From: Amycolatopsis sp. FBCC-B4732
Lineage (GTDB): Bacteria > Actinomycetota > Actinomycetes > Mycobacteriales > Pseudonocardiaceae
DNA length: 64,000 bases
NCBI RefSeq assembly: GCF_023008405.1
Contig: NZ_CP095376.1
Coordinates: 7,234,501 to 7,298,500 of the forward strand
Direction of reading: 5' to 3'
Shown: one piece after another, positions 8,612 to 16,569 of the stretch
Position numbering within the stretch: position 1 is the first letter of the stretch
Layout: the number at the start of each line of letters is the position of its first letter
Notes under the pieces: generated by a model
Told to the model about the DNA's origin: nothing
Seen by the model: the letters and a program-made list of their open reading frames with translations, nothing else
Database searches by the model: none
Made by a program: the position numbers and the translations under genes

Positions 8612-8938
8612 GTGGACGTCCAAGACATCGCCGCCGTCAGCACTTACGCCATGACGCCCGGACGGCTCTGGTCCCTGCTGGGAGCGGCGCTGGGCATCGC
8701 CGGCGTGCTCGCGGGCGGCCTGGCCCTCCGTCGCGGCAAGGGAGCGCTCGTCGCACTGGTCACCGGGGTGGCGGGCGGGGTCGTCGGCGGCTGGGTGGTG
8801 GCCGCCGCCGAGGGGGGCCCGGGCACCGGCTACGGGATCGTCGGCGGCTACGCGGCACTGGTGATCGGGCTGGTCGCGGTGGCCCTCGGCGGGCTGGCCG
8901 TGGCTCGCTCGCGCGGTTTTGTCGGTGGTCGCCGCTAG
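8612..8938 (+). CDS. Small integral membrane protein (DUF6223-like)
   Basis: The 108-residue protein has about three Gly/Ala/Val-rich membrane helices separated by an RRGKG loop and a GGPGTGYG loop. It resembles the small DUF6223 membrane proteins of actinomycetes; that family name is from memory and moderately sure. The GTG start is fixed by an AAGGAG ribosome site at 8600-8605. It stands between the divergent broken two-component genes and a VOC protein, and such proteins are often near NarL-type regulators. Function is unknown. Confidence 0.7.
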   Translation: MDVQDIAAVSTYAMTPGRLWSLLGAALGIAGVLAGGLALRRGKGALVALVTGVAGGVVGGWVVAAAEGGPGTGYGIVGGYAALVIGLVAVALGGLAVARSRGFVGGRR

Positions 8939-8948
8939 CGTCGGCGGC

Positions 8949-9287
8949 ATGTACGAAGTCGATTTCACCGAGTTCCCGTCCACCTCGGCCACGGTGTCCG
9001 GGCAGTTCTTCGAGCGCGCGTTCGGCTGGAGCGTGACCCCGTACGGCCCGGACTACACCGACGTCCGGGCCCCCGGCCTCACGTTCGGGTTCCAGTCCGA
9101 CGCGGCGGAGCGGACGAGCGCACCCCTGATCGCGATCCGCACCGGCGACCTGACCGCCGCCCGCGAGGCGGTGGTGTCGGCGGGCGGCGTGGTGACGAAG
9201 GAACCGTTCTCCTTCCCTGGCGGCCGGCGGTTCCACTTCCGCGAACCTGGCGGGAGCGAGCTGGCGGTGTGGTGCCAGGAGGAGTAG
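8949..9287 (+). CDS. VOC-superfamily protein (glyoxalase/bleomycin-resistance fold)
   Basis: The 112-residue single-domain protein shows the VOC beta-alpha-beta-beta-beta pattern (GQFFERAFGWSVTPYG near the N-terminus, FHFREPGGSELAVWCQEE at the end, with a Glu typical of the metal position). The substrate is unknown. The ATG follows a TAGCGT -10-like hexamer by 7 nt, so the mRNA is probably leaderless. Confidence 0.75.
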   Translation: MYEVDFTEFPSTSATVSGQFFERAFGWSVTPYGPDYTDVRAPGLTFGFQSDAAERTSAPLIAIRTGDLTAAREAVVSAGGVVTKEPFSFPGGRRFHFREPGGSELAVWCQEE

Positions 9288-9342
9288 CCCGACGTCCGAT
9301 TCCCGCCGGTGGCGCGCCCGCCGGTGCGGCACGGTGGCGGAC

Positions 9343-9744
9343 ATGCGCACCGATCCCGTCGCCGTTCTCGAAGGCATGTACGCCGCGGAGGCGGCGTCCT
9401 GACCGAGGGCGACTTCGCCGCTCTGGCCCCGTTCTTCGCCCCCGACGTCGTGCTGCACCAGGCCGCCAACCTGCTGTACGGCGGCGACTGGCGCGGCACG
9501 AGGCATGGCGGCGTTCTTCGCCGCCATGAGCCGCACCTGGGACGTCTTCGAGCTGGTGGACCAGGCGTTCCTCGCCACGACCTCGCCGCTCGTCGTCCTG
9601 ACCCACGTGCACGCGCGGGCCCGCGCCACCGGCCGGGAGCTCGACTTCCCGATCCTCCGGACGATCACCGTGACCGGCGGACGCATCACCGAGGTCCGGC
9701 CGTTCTACTGGGACACCGCCGCCATCGCCGACGCCTGCGGCTGA
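9343..9744 (+). pseudogene. SnoaL-like (NTF2-fold) protein with two compensating frameshifts
   Basis: From the ATG, 19 codons (MRTDPVAVLEGMYAAEAAS) read to a premature TGA at 9400. Homologous-looking sequence continues one frame over (LTEGDFAALAPFFAPDVVLHQ, then LLYGGDWRG). It then returns to the first frame at about 9502 (MAAFFAAMSRTWDVFE) and reads to a proper end. One missing base near 9396 and one extra base (or two missing) near 9500 restore a ~133-residue polyketide-cyclase-like/SnoaL protein. It overlaps the convergent oxidoreductase gene by 40 bp. Confidence 0.7.
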
Positions 9745-10760
9745 TCGACGTACCCGGCCGCCCCGCCGCCGTAGTACGTCGCCGGGTCGCCGGGGGCGAG
9801 CGGGAGGTCGAGCGCGAACCGCGTCACCAGGTCCGGGTTCGCGACGAAGTGCCGGGCGAACGACACGGCGTCGGCGATCCCCGCGTCGAGCACGGCGTTC
9901 CCGGTGTCGCGGCCGAAGCCGTTGTTGACGATCAAGAAACCGTCGAACAGCCGCCGGTAGCGGGCGAAGGCGGCGAAGTCCGGTCCGGTGTCGGGCCCGC
10001 GCAGGTGCAGGTAGTCCACGTCGAGCGCGGCGACCAGAGCGTCGTACTCGGTACGCAACTCTTCGTCCACAGTGAACAGTCCGCCGGTCCACCACGGCGA
10101 CAGCCGGACGCCGACGCGGCCGTGCTCGCCGACCGCGTCGACGACTTCGGTGAGCAGCCGGCGCCGGTTGGCCGCGGACCCGCCGTAGGCGTCGGTGCGG
10201 TGGTTGAGCCGCGGGTGCAGGAACTGGCCGAGCAGGTACACGCCGTTGGCCGCGATCTCGACGCCGTCGAACCCGGCGCGGCGCGCGTTCTCCGCCGCCG
10301 CGCCGTAGTCCGCGACGGTCGCCCGGATTTCGGCGACGCTCAGCTCGCGCGGCGTCCCCGTCGAACGCCGTCCGGCGGCGGTGTGCACCGGCTCTTCCGG
10401 GTTCACCGCCGACGGCCCGGCCGGCCGCGCGCCGAGCAGGTCGGGGTGCGAAACCGCCCCGGTGTGCCACAGCTGCACCACGATCCGCCCGCCGAGCGAG
10501 TGCACGACGTCGGTGACCCGCCGCCAGCCCGCGACCTGCGCTTCGGTGTACAGGCCGGGAACGTTCTCGAAGCCGATGGCCCGTTCGCTCACCCAGGTCC
10601 CCTCGGCGACGACGAGCCCGGCGCCGGCGCGCTGCGCGTAGTACGCGACCTGGAGGTCGCCGGGTACGCCGCCGGGGACGCGGGCGCGGGTGGTCGGCGC
10701 CAGCACAACGCGGTTCGGCAGGCGCCAATCGCCCAGCTCGGCGGGGGTCAGCAAGCTCAT
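9705..10760 (-). CDS. Old yellow enzyme family NADH:flavin oxidoreductase
   Basis: The 351-residue FMN TIM barrel has LPNRVVLAPTTRAR at the N-terminus, QLWHTG (active-site loop), NHRTDAYGGS, and the phosphate-binding GFGRDTGNA region. The family usually has HGAN(G) before the YLLDQF segment. Here the motif is AANG-VYLLGQF, so the substrate-binding His is replaced by Ala while Asn remains. It would reduce activated alkenes or quinones with NADPH. It is divergent from an ECF41 sigma factor across 65 bp, a typical pairing of sigma factor and oxidoreductase target. Confidence 0.88.
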   Translation of the reverse strand: MSLLTPAELGDWRLPNRVVLAPTTRARVPGGVPGDLQVAYYAQRAGAGLVVAEGTWVSERAIGFENVPGLYTEAQVAGWRRVTDVVHSLGGRIVVQLWHTGAVSHPDLLGARPAGPSAVNPEEPVHTAAGRRSTGTPRELSVAEIRATVADYGAAAENARRAGFDGVEIAANGVYLLGQFLHPRLNHRTDAYGGSAANRRRLLTEVVDAVGEHGRVGVRLSPWWTGGLFTVDEELRTEYDALVAALDVDYLHLRGPDTGPDFAAFARYRRLFDGFLIVNNGFGRDTGNAVLDAGIADAVSFARHFVANPDLVTRFALDLPLAPGDPATYYGGGAAGYVDQPQASAMAAVSQ

Positions 10761-10762
10761 TC

Positions 10763-10789
10763 GGTCACCTCTGCTTGTCGGTGTTCGTC
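10763..10789 (+). promoter_or_regulatory. Possible ECF41-type promoter of the sigma gene
   Basis: GGTCACC and CGTC are separated by 16 bp, close to the TGTCACA-N16-CGTC consensus described for ECF41 targets, and lie about 37 nt before the sigma start. The -35 match is imperfect, so this is tentative autoregulation. Confidence 0.3.
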
Positions 10790-10825
10790 AGCAAGGCGAC
10801 GGTGGGTGGCGGCGAAAGGTGACCG

Positions 10826-11686
10826 ATGGACGAGCTGGCGGAGTTGTTCGAGGCCGAACGCGGCCGGCTGCGCGGGCTGGCCTACCGGATGCTCGGCTCG
10901 GCGGCCGAAGCGGACGACGCCGTCCAAGAAGCGTGGCTGCGGCTCACCCGGACCGGGTCCGTCGACAACCTGGCGGCGTGGCTGACCACGGTCGTTTCCC
11001 GCGTCTGCCTCGACGTCCTGCGCTCCCGGAAGGCGCGCGGCGAGGAGCCGTTCGCGGGGGTGCCGGAGCCGGTCGACGACGCCGATCCGGCGGGGGAAGC
11101 CGAGCTGGCCGACGCGGTGGGCCGGGCGCTGCTCGTCGTGCTGGACGCGCTGGGGCCGGCCGAGCGGATCGCGTTCGTGCTGCACGACTTGTTCGCGGTG
11201 CCGTTCGACCGGATCGCGCCGGTGCTGGACCGCACCCCGGTGGCGGCGAAGAAGCTGGCGAGCCGCGCGCGGCAACGAGTGCGGGGCACGTCCCCGCTGC
11301 CGCCTGCCGATCTGGCTCGGCACCGCCAGGTGGTGGACGCGTTCCTGACCGCGGCCCGCGGGGGTGACCTCGGCGCCCTGCTCGATGTGCTGGCACCGGA
11401 CGTCGTCCGTCGCGCGGACGCGGCCGCCCTGCCGCCTGGGGCGGCGCTGGAGGTGCGTGGCGCGCGGGCGGTGGCGGCGGAAACGCGGGTGTTCGGGAAG
11501 CGGGCGCGGTTCGCCGAAGCGGCGTTGATCGACGGCTCGATCGGGGTCGTCGTCGCCCCGCGGGGGCGGCTTTCGCTCGCGCTTCTGGTGGTGGTCGACG
11601 GCGATCGGGTGGCGGCGTACGAGGTGATCGCGGCCCCTTCCCGACTCGCGGCGCTGCACATCGCGGTCGACCACTCGAACAGGTGA
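10826..11686 (+). CDS. ECF sigma factor, SigJ/ECF41 type with SnoaL-like C-terminal domain
   Basis: The 286-residue protein has sigma region 2 (LRGLAYRMLGSAAEADDAVQEAWLR) and region 4 (LGPAERIAFVLHDLF, RTPVAAKKLASRARQRV). A ~100-residue SnoaL-like extension follows, characteristic of ECF41, in which the extension replaces an anti-sigma factor. The usual regulatory tail motif with DGD and NPDKL-type residues is degenerate here (VVDGDRVAAYEVIAAPSRL). The likely target is the divergent old yellow enzyme gene and itself. The start has an AAAGGTGA ribosome site. Confidence 0.9.
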   Translation: MDELAELFEAERGRLRGLAYRMLGSAAEADDAVQEAWLRLTRTGSVDNLAAWLTTVVSRVCLDVLRSRKARGEEPFAGVPEPVDDADPAGEAELADAVGRALLVVLDALGPAERIAFVLHDLFAVPFDRIAPVLDRTPVAAKKLASRARQRVRGTSPLPPADLARHRQVVDAFLTAARGGDLGALLDVLAPDVVRRADAAALPPGAALEVRGARAVAAETRVFGKRARFAEAALIDGSIGVVVAPRGRLSLALLVVVDGDRVAAYEVIAAPSRLAALHIAVDHSNR

Positions 11687-11730
11687 TCGATGGCTCGCAA
11701 CTTGACGGGCGGCCCGTTCGCGGGCCACGA

Positions 11731-11758
11731 TGAACATATGTTCATGAACGTGTGTTCA
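11731..11758 (+). promoter_or_regulatory. Tandem palindromic operator upstream of the methyltransferase-tetR operon
   Basis: Two abutting 14-bp palindromes, TGAACATATGTTCA (11731-11744) and TGAACGTGTGTTCA (11745-11758), lie directly before the AAGGAGG ribosome site of the gene at 11775. The first is perfect; the second differs only in its centre. This is the layout of a TetR-family double operator, and a tetR gene is the next gene in the operon. Confidence 0.75.
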
Positions 11759-11774
11759 TGAAGGAGGGGACGCG

Positions 11775-12593
11775 ATGACCGGGATCGTCAACACCGCACA
11801 GGCCGCGGCGTGGAACGGCTACGAGGGGGACCATTGGGCGACGAATGCCGACCGCTATGACGCGGTGAACAGCGGTTTCAACGGCTACCTGCTCGATCAG
11901 GTGCACCCGGACGACCGGGTGCTCGACATCGGCTGCGGCAACGGCCAGCTGACCCGGCTGGCGGCGGCGCGCGCCCGCTCCGCGACCGGGGTGGACCTGT
12001 CCGGGCCGATGCTGGCGACCGCGCGGGCCCGGGCGGCGGAGGTGCCGAACGTGGAGTTCGAGCAGGGTGACGTCCAGGTCCACCCGTTCGCCGAAGGCGG
12101 GTTCGACTTGGCGGTCAGCCGGTTCGGCGTCATGTTCTTCGCCGACCCGGTGGCGGCGTTCGCCAACGTCCGGCGAGCGCTGAGCCCCGGCGGGCGCCTG
12201 GCGTTCCTGTGCCTGACCGCGCTGTCCGGCACGGACCTCGGCCGCCTGTTCGGCGCGATGGCGGCGTACCTGCCGCAGCCCACCGGCCCGGACGGCAGCG
12301 GCCCGACGTCGTTCGCGGACCCGGACCGCACGAAGGCGGTGCTGACCGAAGCCGGCTTTGAAGACGTGGCGTGCACCCACGTCGAGGCGGACCAGGTCTG
12401 GGGCCACGACGTCCCGGACGCGGCGGGGTTCATCGCCGGCTGGGGCCCGGTCCGCCACCACCTGGGCCTGGTCGACGGCGCGACGGCGGCCCACGCGACC
12501 GACGCACTGACAGCGGCACTGGAACCATTCGCCACGCCGGACGCGGTCCGGCTACGCGGCACGGCGTGGCTGGTCACGGGAAGGAGGTCGTGA
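11775..12593 (+). CDS. Class I SAM-dependent methyltransferase
   Basis: The 272-residue protein carries the SAM-binding motif VLDIGCGNGQLT (about 47-58), the acidic post-I motif TGVDLS, FEQGDV, and the motif III region SRFGVMFFADP with LSPGGRLAF. It resembles small-molecule/ubiquinone-type methyltransferases; the substrate is unknown. A strong AAGGAGGGG site precedes the ATG. It is cotranscribed with the downstream TetR gene (16 bp gap), which probably represses the pair through the tandem palindromes upstream. Confidence 0.88.
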   Translation: MTGIVNTAQAAAWNGYEGDHWATNADRYDAVNSGFNGYLLDQVHPDDRVLDIGCGNGQLTRLAAARARSATGVDLSGPMLATARARAAEVPNVEFEQGDVQVHPFAEGGFDLAVSRFGVMFFADPVAAFANVRRALSPGGRLAFLCLTALSGTDLGRLFGAMAAYLPQPTGPDGSGPTSFADPDRTKAVLTEAGFEDVACTHVEADQVWGHDVPDAAGFIAGWGPVRHHLGLVDGATAAHATDALTAALEPFATPDAVRLRGTAWLVTGRRS

Positions 12594-12609
12594 CGAGGGT
12601 CCCCGTACG

Positions 12610-13221
12610 ATGGCGGTGATGTCACCGAGGAAAGCCGCGGCCCAGAAGGACGGGCAGTCCCTGCACGACCTCCTGGTCGAAGCCGCCGAGAAGCTGATCG
12701 CCACCCGCGGCACAACGGGGCTGACCGTACGCGAGATAGCGCGAACGGCCGGCGTCGCCGACGGCGTGCTGTACAACCACTTCTCCGACAAGGAGGAGCT
12801 GGTGGCCTGGGGCCTGGACCGGCACGTGCGCGCGGCGGAGTCGTTCCTGGGCGAGCTGCCGGTGGCGGGCGAGGGAACGGTGGCGGAAAACCTCCACCGT
12901 CACCTGGAGTACGGCCTCGGCCTGCACCGCGTGATCGTCCCGGCGTTCAGCGGCCTTTACGGCAACCCAGAGGTCCTCCAGCGCTTCGCCGACCTCGGCG
13001 AGCGCCCGGGCCACTGGCGCGACCGCCTCCTGGCGTACCTGAAGGAGGAGCAAGCCCTCGGCCGGCTCCACCCCGAGTCCGAAGTGGACGCGGCCGCGGC
13101 CCTCCTGGTGGGCTACTGCCACGAGACGGTGCTGGGCACGATCTTCCCCCACGCGAGCCGAACCAACCCGCCCGAGCCGGCCGCGGTGATCCGAACCATC
13201 CTCAACGGCATCGCCCCGTAG
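12610..13221 (+). CDS. TetR-family transcriptional regulator
   Basis: The 203-residue protein has an N-terminal TetR helix-turn-helix (LIATRGTTGLTVREIARTAGVADGVLYNHFSDKEELV read in pieces: TVREIARTAGV and LYNHFSDKEEL). A helical ligand-binding domain follows. It is the second gene of the methyltransferase operon and the obvious candidate to bind the TGAAC-N4-GTTCA palindromes at 11731. An ATG three codons later (12619) is an alternative start. The ligand is unknown. Confidence 0.88.
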   Translation: MAVMSPRKAAAQKDGQSLHDLLVEAAEKLIATRGTTGLTVREIARTAGVADGVLYNHFSDKEELVAWGLDRHVRAAESFLGELPVAGEGTVAENLHRHLEYGLGLHRVIVPAFSGLYGNPEVLQRFADLGERPGHWRDRLLAYLKEEQALGRLHPESEVDAAAALLVGYCHETVLGTIFPHASRTNPPEPAAVIRTILNGIAP

Positions 13222-13274
13222 CTGCGCCCCGCGCTCCCTCATCACACCCCCGGGCGGCCGCGGACCCGGCCCGG

Positions 13275-13658
13275 CTAAACCACCGGGTTCCCGCTCGTCG
13301 TCACCTCGGGCACCTCCTGCACCACATCCCAGTGCTCCACGATCCGCCCCTCCCGCACCCGCATCACGTCCGCGATCGCGCTCCCCCGCGAATCCGGCGT
13401 CAAGCGCATCAAGCTGTGCGTGCACACCAGATCGTCCTCCGCCACCACCCGCCGGACCTCCAACCGCAACTCCGGAAAACCGGCCACGAACCGCGCCAGG
13501 TACCCGGCCGATTCCGACGCACCTCCCGGCGCGTGCGGGTTGTGCTGGACGTACTCCTCCCCCACGTACAACTCGAACGCCTCCACCGGCCGCTTCTCCT
13601 CGAACGCCGCCCGGAGGAAACAGAGGACCACTTCCTTGTTCCGCTGCGCTTCCGTCAT
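13275..13658 (-). CDS. SnoaL-like (NTF2-fold) protein
   Basis: The 127-residue protein has the SnoaL polyketide-cyclase-like pattern: an N-terminal helix (NKEVVLCFLRAAFEE), YVQHNPHAPGG, an MRVREGRIVEHWDVVQEVP strand pair, and a short end. Such proteins are often small isomerases, hydrolases or of unknown activity. The ATG is preferred to the adjacent upstream GTG because of an AAAGGA ribosome site. It is divergent from a LysR gene with a dyad between them, so LysR control is likely. Confidence 0.82.
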   Translation of the reverse strand: MTEAQRNKEVVLCFLRAAFEEKRPVEAFELYVGEEYVQHNPHAPGGASESAGYLARFVAGFPELRLEVRRVVAEDDLVCTHSLMRLTPDSRGSAIADVMRVREGRIVEHWDVVQEVPEVTTSGNPVV

Positions 13659-13673
13659 CACTATCCGTCCTTT

Positions 13674-13698
13674 GTGGAGTTATCGACACCAACTCCAC
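13674..13698. promoter_or_regulatory. LysR-type operator between the SnoaL-like gene and lysR
   Basis: Perfect 8-bp arms GTGGAGTT and AACTCCAC are separated by 9 bp in the 96-bp divergent intergenic region. Dyads of this spacing are typical LysR recognition sites. Confidence 0.6.
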
Positions 13699-13754
13699 CA
13701 TTCGCGAAACAGAAAGGGAAAGACCTGTGGACTCTGCCGCGATACTCTCCCGGT

Positions 13755-14654
13755 ATGGACGATGTCGAGGTCCGTGAGCTGCGGTATTTCCGTGCGGTCG
13801 CCGAGGAGCTGAACTTCTCCCGCGCCGCCGAGCGGCTCGGGATGGCGCAGCCTCCCCTCTCCCGGGCGATCCGGTTGCTGGAGCGGCGGCTCGGCGTGCA
13901 GCTCTTCGAACGCACCAGCCGGCACGTGGCGCTCACGCCGGCCGGGAACGTCCTGTTCGCCGAGTCGGCGAAGGCGCTGGACGCCGTCACCGCGGCGGTG
14001 CGACGGACGCGGCGGGCCGCGCAACGGTTGCCGGCGCTCGTCGTCACCGCCAAGCCCGGGGTCGCGACCGATCTGCTGCGGCGGATCGCCGACGCCCACC
14101 CGGATCCGGTGGACATCCGGGTCAGCGGGTTCGGTGAGCAGGCCGACCTGCTGCGGGATGGCCAGGCCGACGTCGCGGTACTCGGGTGCCCGGGTGACCA
14201 CGACGGGCTGGACGTCGAAGTGCTCGTCAGCGAGCCGCGGGTGGCCGCGCTGCCTTCGGGGCACGAGCTGGCTCGGCGGTCGGTGCTGGCCTGTGCCGAC
14301 TTCGCCGGGCGGGCGACGCCGCGCTGGCCGGGGTCGTCCGACGCGGAGCGGGCGTACTGGTCGGGGCAGGACGTCACCGGTGGGCCGGTGACGCCGGGGC
14401 CGGTGGTGCGGGACAGCTCCCAGCTGCTCGAGGCCGTCGCGCTCGGGCAGGCGATCGCGCTGCTGCCCGCGTCGGTGGCCGATCTGCGGTCGCGGCACGA
14501 CGTCGTCTACCGGCCGGTGGTGGACGCGACGCCGTACGCGCTCGCGCTCGCCTGGGCGGCCGGCGCGCGAGACCAGCGGATCGCGCGGTTCGTGCGGACC
14601 GCCGTCGAGATCAGCGAAGCACTACCTCGACCGGGAGCTGTACCGGCGGGGTGA
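13755..14654 (+). CDS. LysR-family transcriptional regulator
   Basis: The 299-residue protein has a LysR winged helix (VRELRYFRAVAEELNFSRAAERL, AQPPLSRAIRLLERRLGVQLFERT) and a two-lobe substrate-binding domain. It is divergent from the SnoaL-like gene it likely controls. The ATG follows a TACTCT -10-like hexamer by 6 nt, suggesting a leaderless transcript. The 3' end overlaps the convergent transglutaminase gene by 44 bp. Confidence 0.9.
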   Translation: MDDVEVRELRYFRAVAEELNFSRAAERLGMAQPPLSRAIRLLERRLGVQLFERTSRHVALTPAGNVLFAESAKALDAVTAAVRRTRRAAQRLPALVVTAKPGVATDLLRRIADAHPDPVDIRVSGFGEQADLLRDGQADVAVLGCPGDHDGLDVEVLVSEPRVAALPSGHELARRSVLACADFAGRATPRWPGSSDAERAYWSGQDVTGGPVTPGPVVRDSSQLLEAVALGQAIALLPASVADLRSRHDVVYRPVVDATPYALALAWAAGARDQRIARFVRTAVEISEALPRPGAVPAG

Positions 14655-15480
14655 ACGAGCGGATCACCGGCGGCACCCGGACGTCGTCGGCCTCGAACGC
14701 CACCCGGAGCTGATCGACGTCGGCGTCGGCCATCAGCTCGGCGAGCTCGTCGGCGCGGGCGAGGGCTGCCGGGACGAGCTCGGGGGCGTCGTCGAGGTCG
14801 CCCCAGGCGTCCCACTGGAGCATCTCGTGCTTGTTGAGCGCGGCGAGGTCGAGCACGAGGTTGTGGCGCGCGTACGGGAGGCCGCGCAGGAACGGCGCAT
14901 CCAGGTCCGGGGAGACGACCAGCCGGGCCGGGTCGAGGTCGCCCGCGCGGGCGGCCGTCCACGCGTCGGCGCCGGTCAGGAAGTGGTCGCGGGGGACGTC
15001 GAGGAGGTCGAACCCGACTTCGCCCGGCTCGGCGAAGCCCGGTTCGACCAAGTGCCAGTCGGTGCCGTCGTGGACTTCGGCGACGACGTGGTCGAGGTAC
15101 CAGCCGGGCATCAGGTAGCCGGCGAAGCCGACGCGGAGCCGCGCCGGGATGCCGTGGTGGCGGGCCATCGAGACGAACAGGAGGGTGTGGTCACGGCAGC
15201 AGCCGACGATGCGGTGCAGCGGCGGGCGCGGTCCACCGGGTGGTGCCGGGTCGAGTTCGCGCAGGCGCGCGAACATGTCCGATGCGTAGCGCAAGGTGAT
15301 CTCTTCGTGGCGCGACGCGGGAAACCCGTGCTGCGTGATGTCGCCGTGGGCCCAGTAATGGAACACCAACTGGAACGCGGCCGCGCGCAGAGCCGCGACG
15401 TCGCGGGGTGTCGCGTCGAGCCAGGACGCCTGCGCGCCCGGGTCCGAGAACCGGCTGTGGCTGGCGTAGAAGTCGTCCAT
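14611..15480 (-). CDS. Transglutaminase-like superfamily protein
   Basis: The 289-residue protein has the transglutaminase/protease-like core GCCRDHTLLFVSMARHHGIPAR, with the catalytic Cys at 95 and the follow-on GYLMPGWYLDHVVAEV supplying His131. The acid of the triad is less clear (Glu in HLVEPGF). No signal peptide is visible, so it is probably cytoplasmic. A peptidase or amidase activity is possible, and the substrate is unknown. The N-terminal ~90 residues are specific to this protein group. Confidence 0.82.
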   Translation of the reverse strand: MDDFYASHSRFSDPGAQASWLDATPRDVAALRAAAFQLVFHYWAHGDITQHGFPASRHEEITLRYASDMFARLRELDPAPPGGPRPPLHRIVGCCRDHTLLFVSMARHHGIPARLRVGFAGYLMPGWYLDHVVAEVHDGTDWHLVEPGFAEPGEVGFDLLDVPRDHFLTGADAWTAARAGDLDPARLVVSPDLDAPFLRGLPYARHNLVLDLAALNKHEMLQWDAWGDLDDAPELVPAALARADELAELMADADVDQLRVAFEADDVRVPPVIRSFTPPVQLPVEVVLR

Positions 15481-15499
15481 GCGCCGACGCTAGCGGGAT

Positions 15500-16498
15500 T
15501 TACCCGGCTTGCGCCGCCAGTTCGCCGCGGAACGTCGAGCGGTACGCGCTCGGCGACACCCCGAGCGCGGCCTGGAAGTGCTGGCGCAGGGAGGCCGCCG
15601 TGCCGAAGCCGGCTTCCGTGGCGACGCGGTCGACCGGGAGGTCGCTCTCCTCGAGGAGCTGGCGGGCGCGCTCGACGCGTTGCTGCGTCAGCCACTGCAG
15701 GGCCGAGATGCCGACCTCTTCGCGGAAGCGGCGGGTGAAGGTACGGGTGCTCATGGCCTCGCGGGCGGCGAGTTCGCGCAAGGTCAGCGGCCGGTGCAGG
15801 TTCTCCAGGGCCCACGCGCGGGCTTCCTTCGTCGACGACGTGCGCGGCTCGGGCACCGGGCGGCGGACGAACTGGGCCTGGCCGCCCTCGCGGTGCGGGG
15901 AGACGACCGTGCCGCGGGCGACTTCGTTGGCCACGGCGGCGCCGTGGTCACGGCGGATCATGTGCAGCACCAGGTCGATGCCGGCGGCGACGCCCGCCGA
16001 GGTCAGGACGTCGCCGTCGTCGGTGTAGAGGACGCAGGGGTCGACGTCGACCTCGGGGAAGCGGTCCTGCAGTTCCTCGGCGGAGCGCCAATGCGTGGTG
16101 GCGGGGCGGCCGTCGAGGAGCCCGGCCGCGGCGAGGACGAACGCGCCGGTGCAGATCGACGCGATCCGCGCGTGCTCCGGGATGCGCGCCAGCGCGCCCT
16201 TGAGCGGCGGGGTCAGCACGCGGGCCATCGGCTCGTACTCGGCCAGCGACGCCGGCACGAGCACCGTGTCGGCCTCGGCCAGCACCTCCGGGCCGCGGTC
16301 GACCGGGATGGTGAAGTCCGAGTCGGTGCGCACCGGGCCGGGCTCGAGCGTGCAGGTCACGACCTCGTACAGCGGCTCGCCCGACGCCGAACGCGCCTGG
16401 CCGAACAGCCGGTGGACGATGCCGAGCTCCATCACGAGCATGCCGTGGCGGACGAGCACGGCGACGTGGTGGCGGTCCGGGTGCACGAATGCGGCCAT
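15500..16498 (-). CDS. GlxA-type regulator: DJ-1/PfpI domain plus AraC DNA-binding domain
   Basis: The ~332-residue protein has an N-terminal class I glutamine-amidotransferase-like domain (VAVLVRHGMLVMELGIVHRLF; the elbow is ASICTGAFVLAAAGLLDG with Cys). A C-terminal pair of AraC helix-turn-helices follows (PLTLRELAAREAMSTRTFTRRFREEVG and VDRVATEAGFGTAASLRQHF, each given in part). It is divergent from the quinone-reductase-like gene at 16570 and likely regulates it. The start at this ATG is chosen over one nine codons upstream; neither has a good ribosome site. Confidence 0.88.
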   Translation of the reverse strand: MAAFVHPDRHHVAVLVRHGMLVMELGIVHRLFGQARSASGEPLYEVVTCTLEPGPVRTDSDFTIPVDRGPEVLAEADTVLVPASLAEYEPMARVLTPPLKGALARIPEHARIASICTGAFVLAAAGLLDGRPATTHWRSAEELQDRFPEVDVDPCVLYTDDGDVLTSAGVAAGIDLVLHMIRRDHGAAVANEVARGTVVSPHREGGQAQFVRRPVPEPRTSSTKEARAWALENLHRPLTLRELAAREAMSTRTFTRRFREEVGISALQWLTQQRVERARQLLEESDLPVDRVATEAGFGTAASLRQHFQAALGVSPSAYRSTFRGELAAQAG

Positions 16499-16569
16499 GG
16501 CCCGATTCTTGCACAGGTTGGCCATCGGGCCACTCGAATCGGCCCGCGAACCGCGTGACCATCGAGGTC

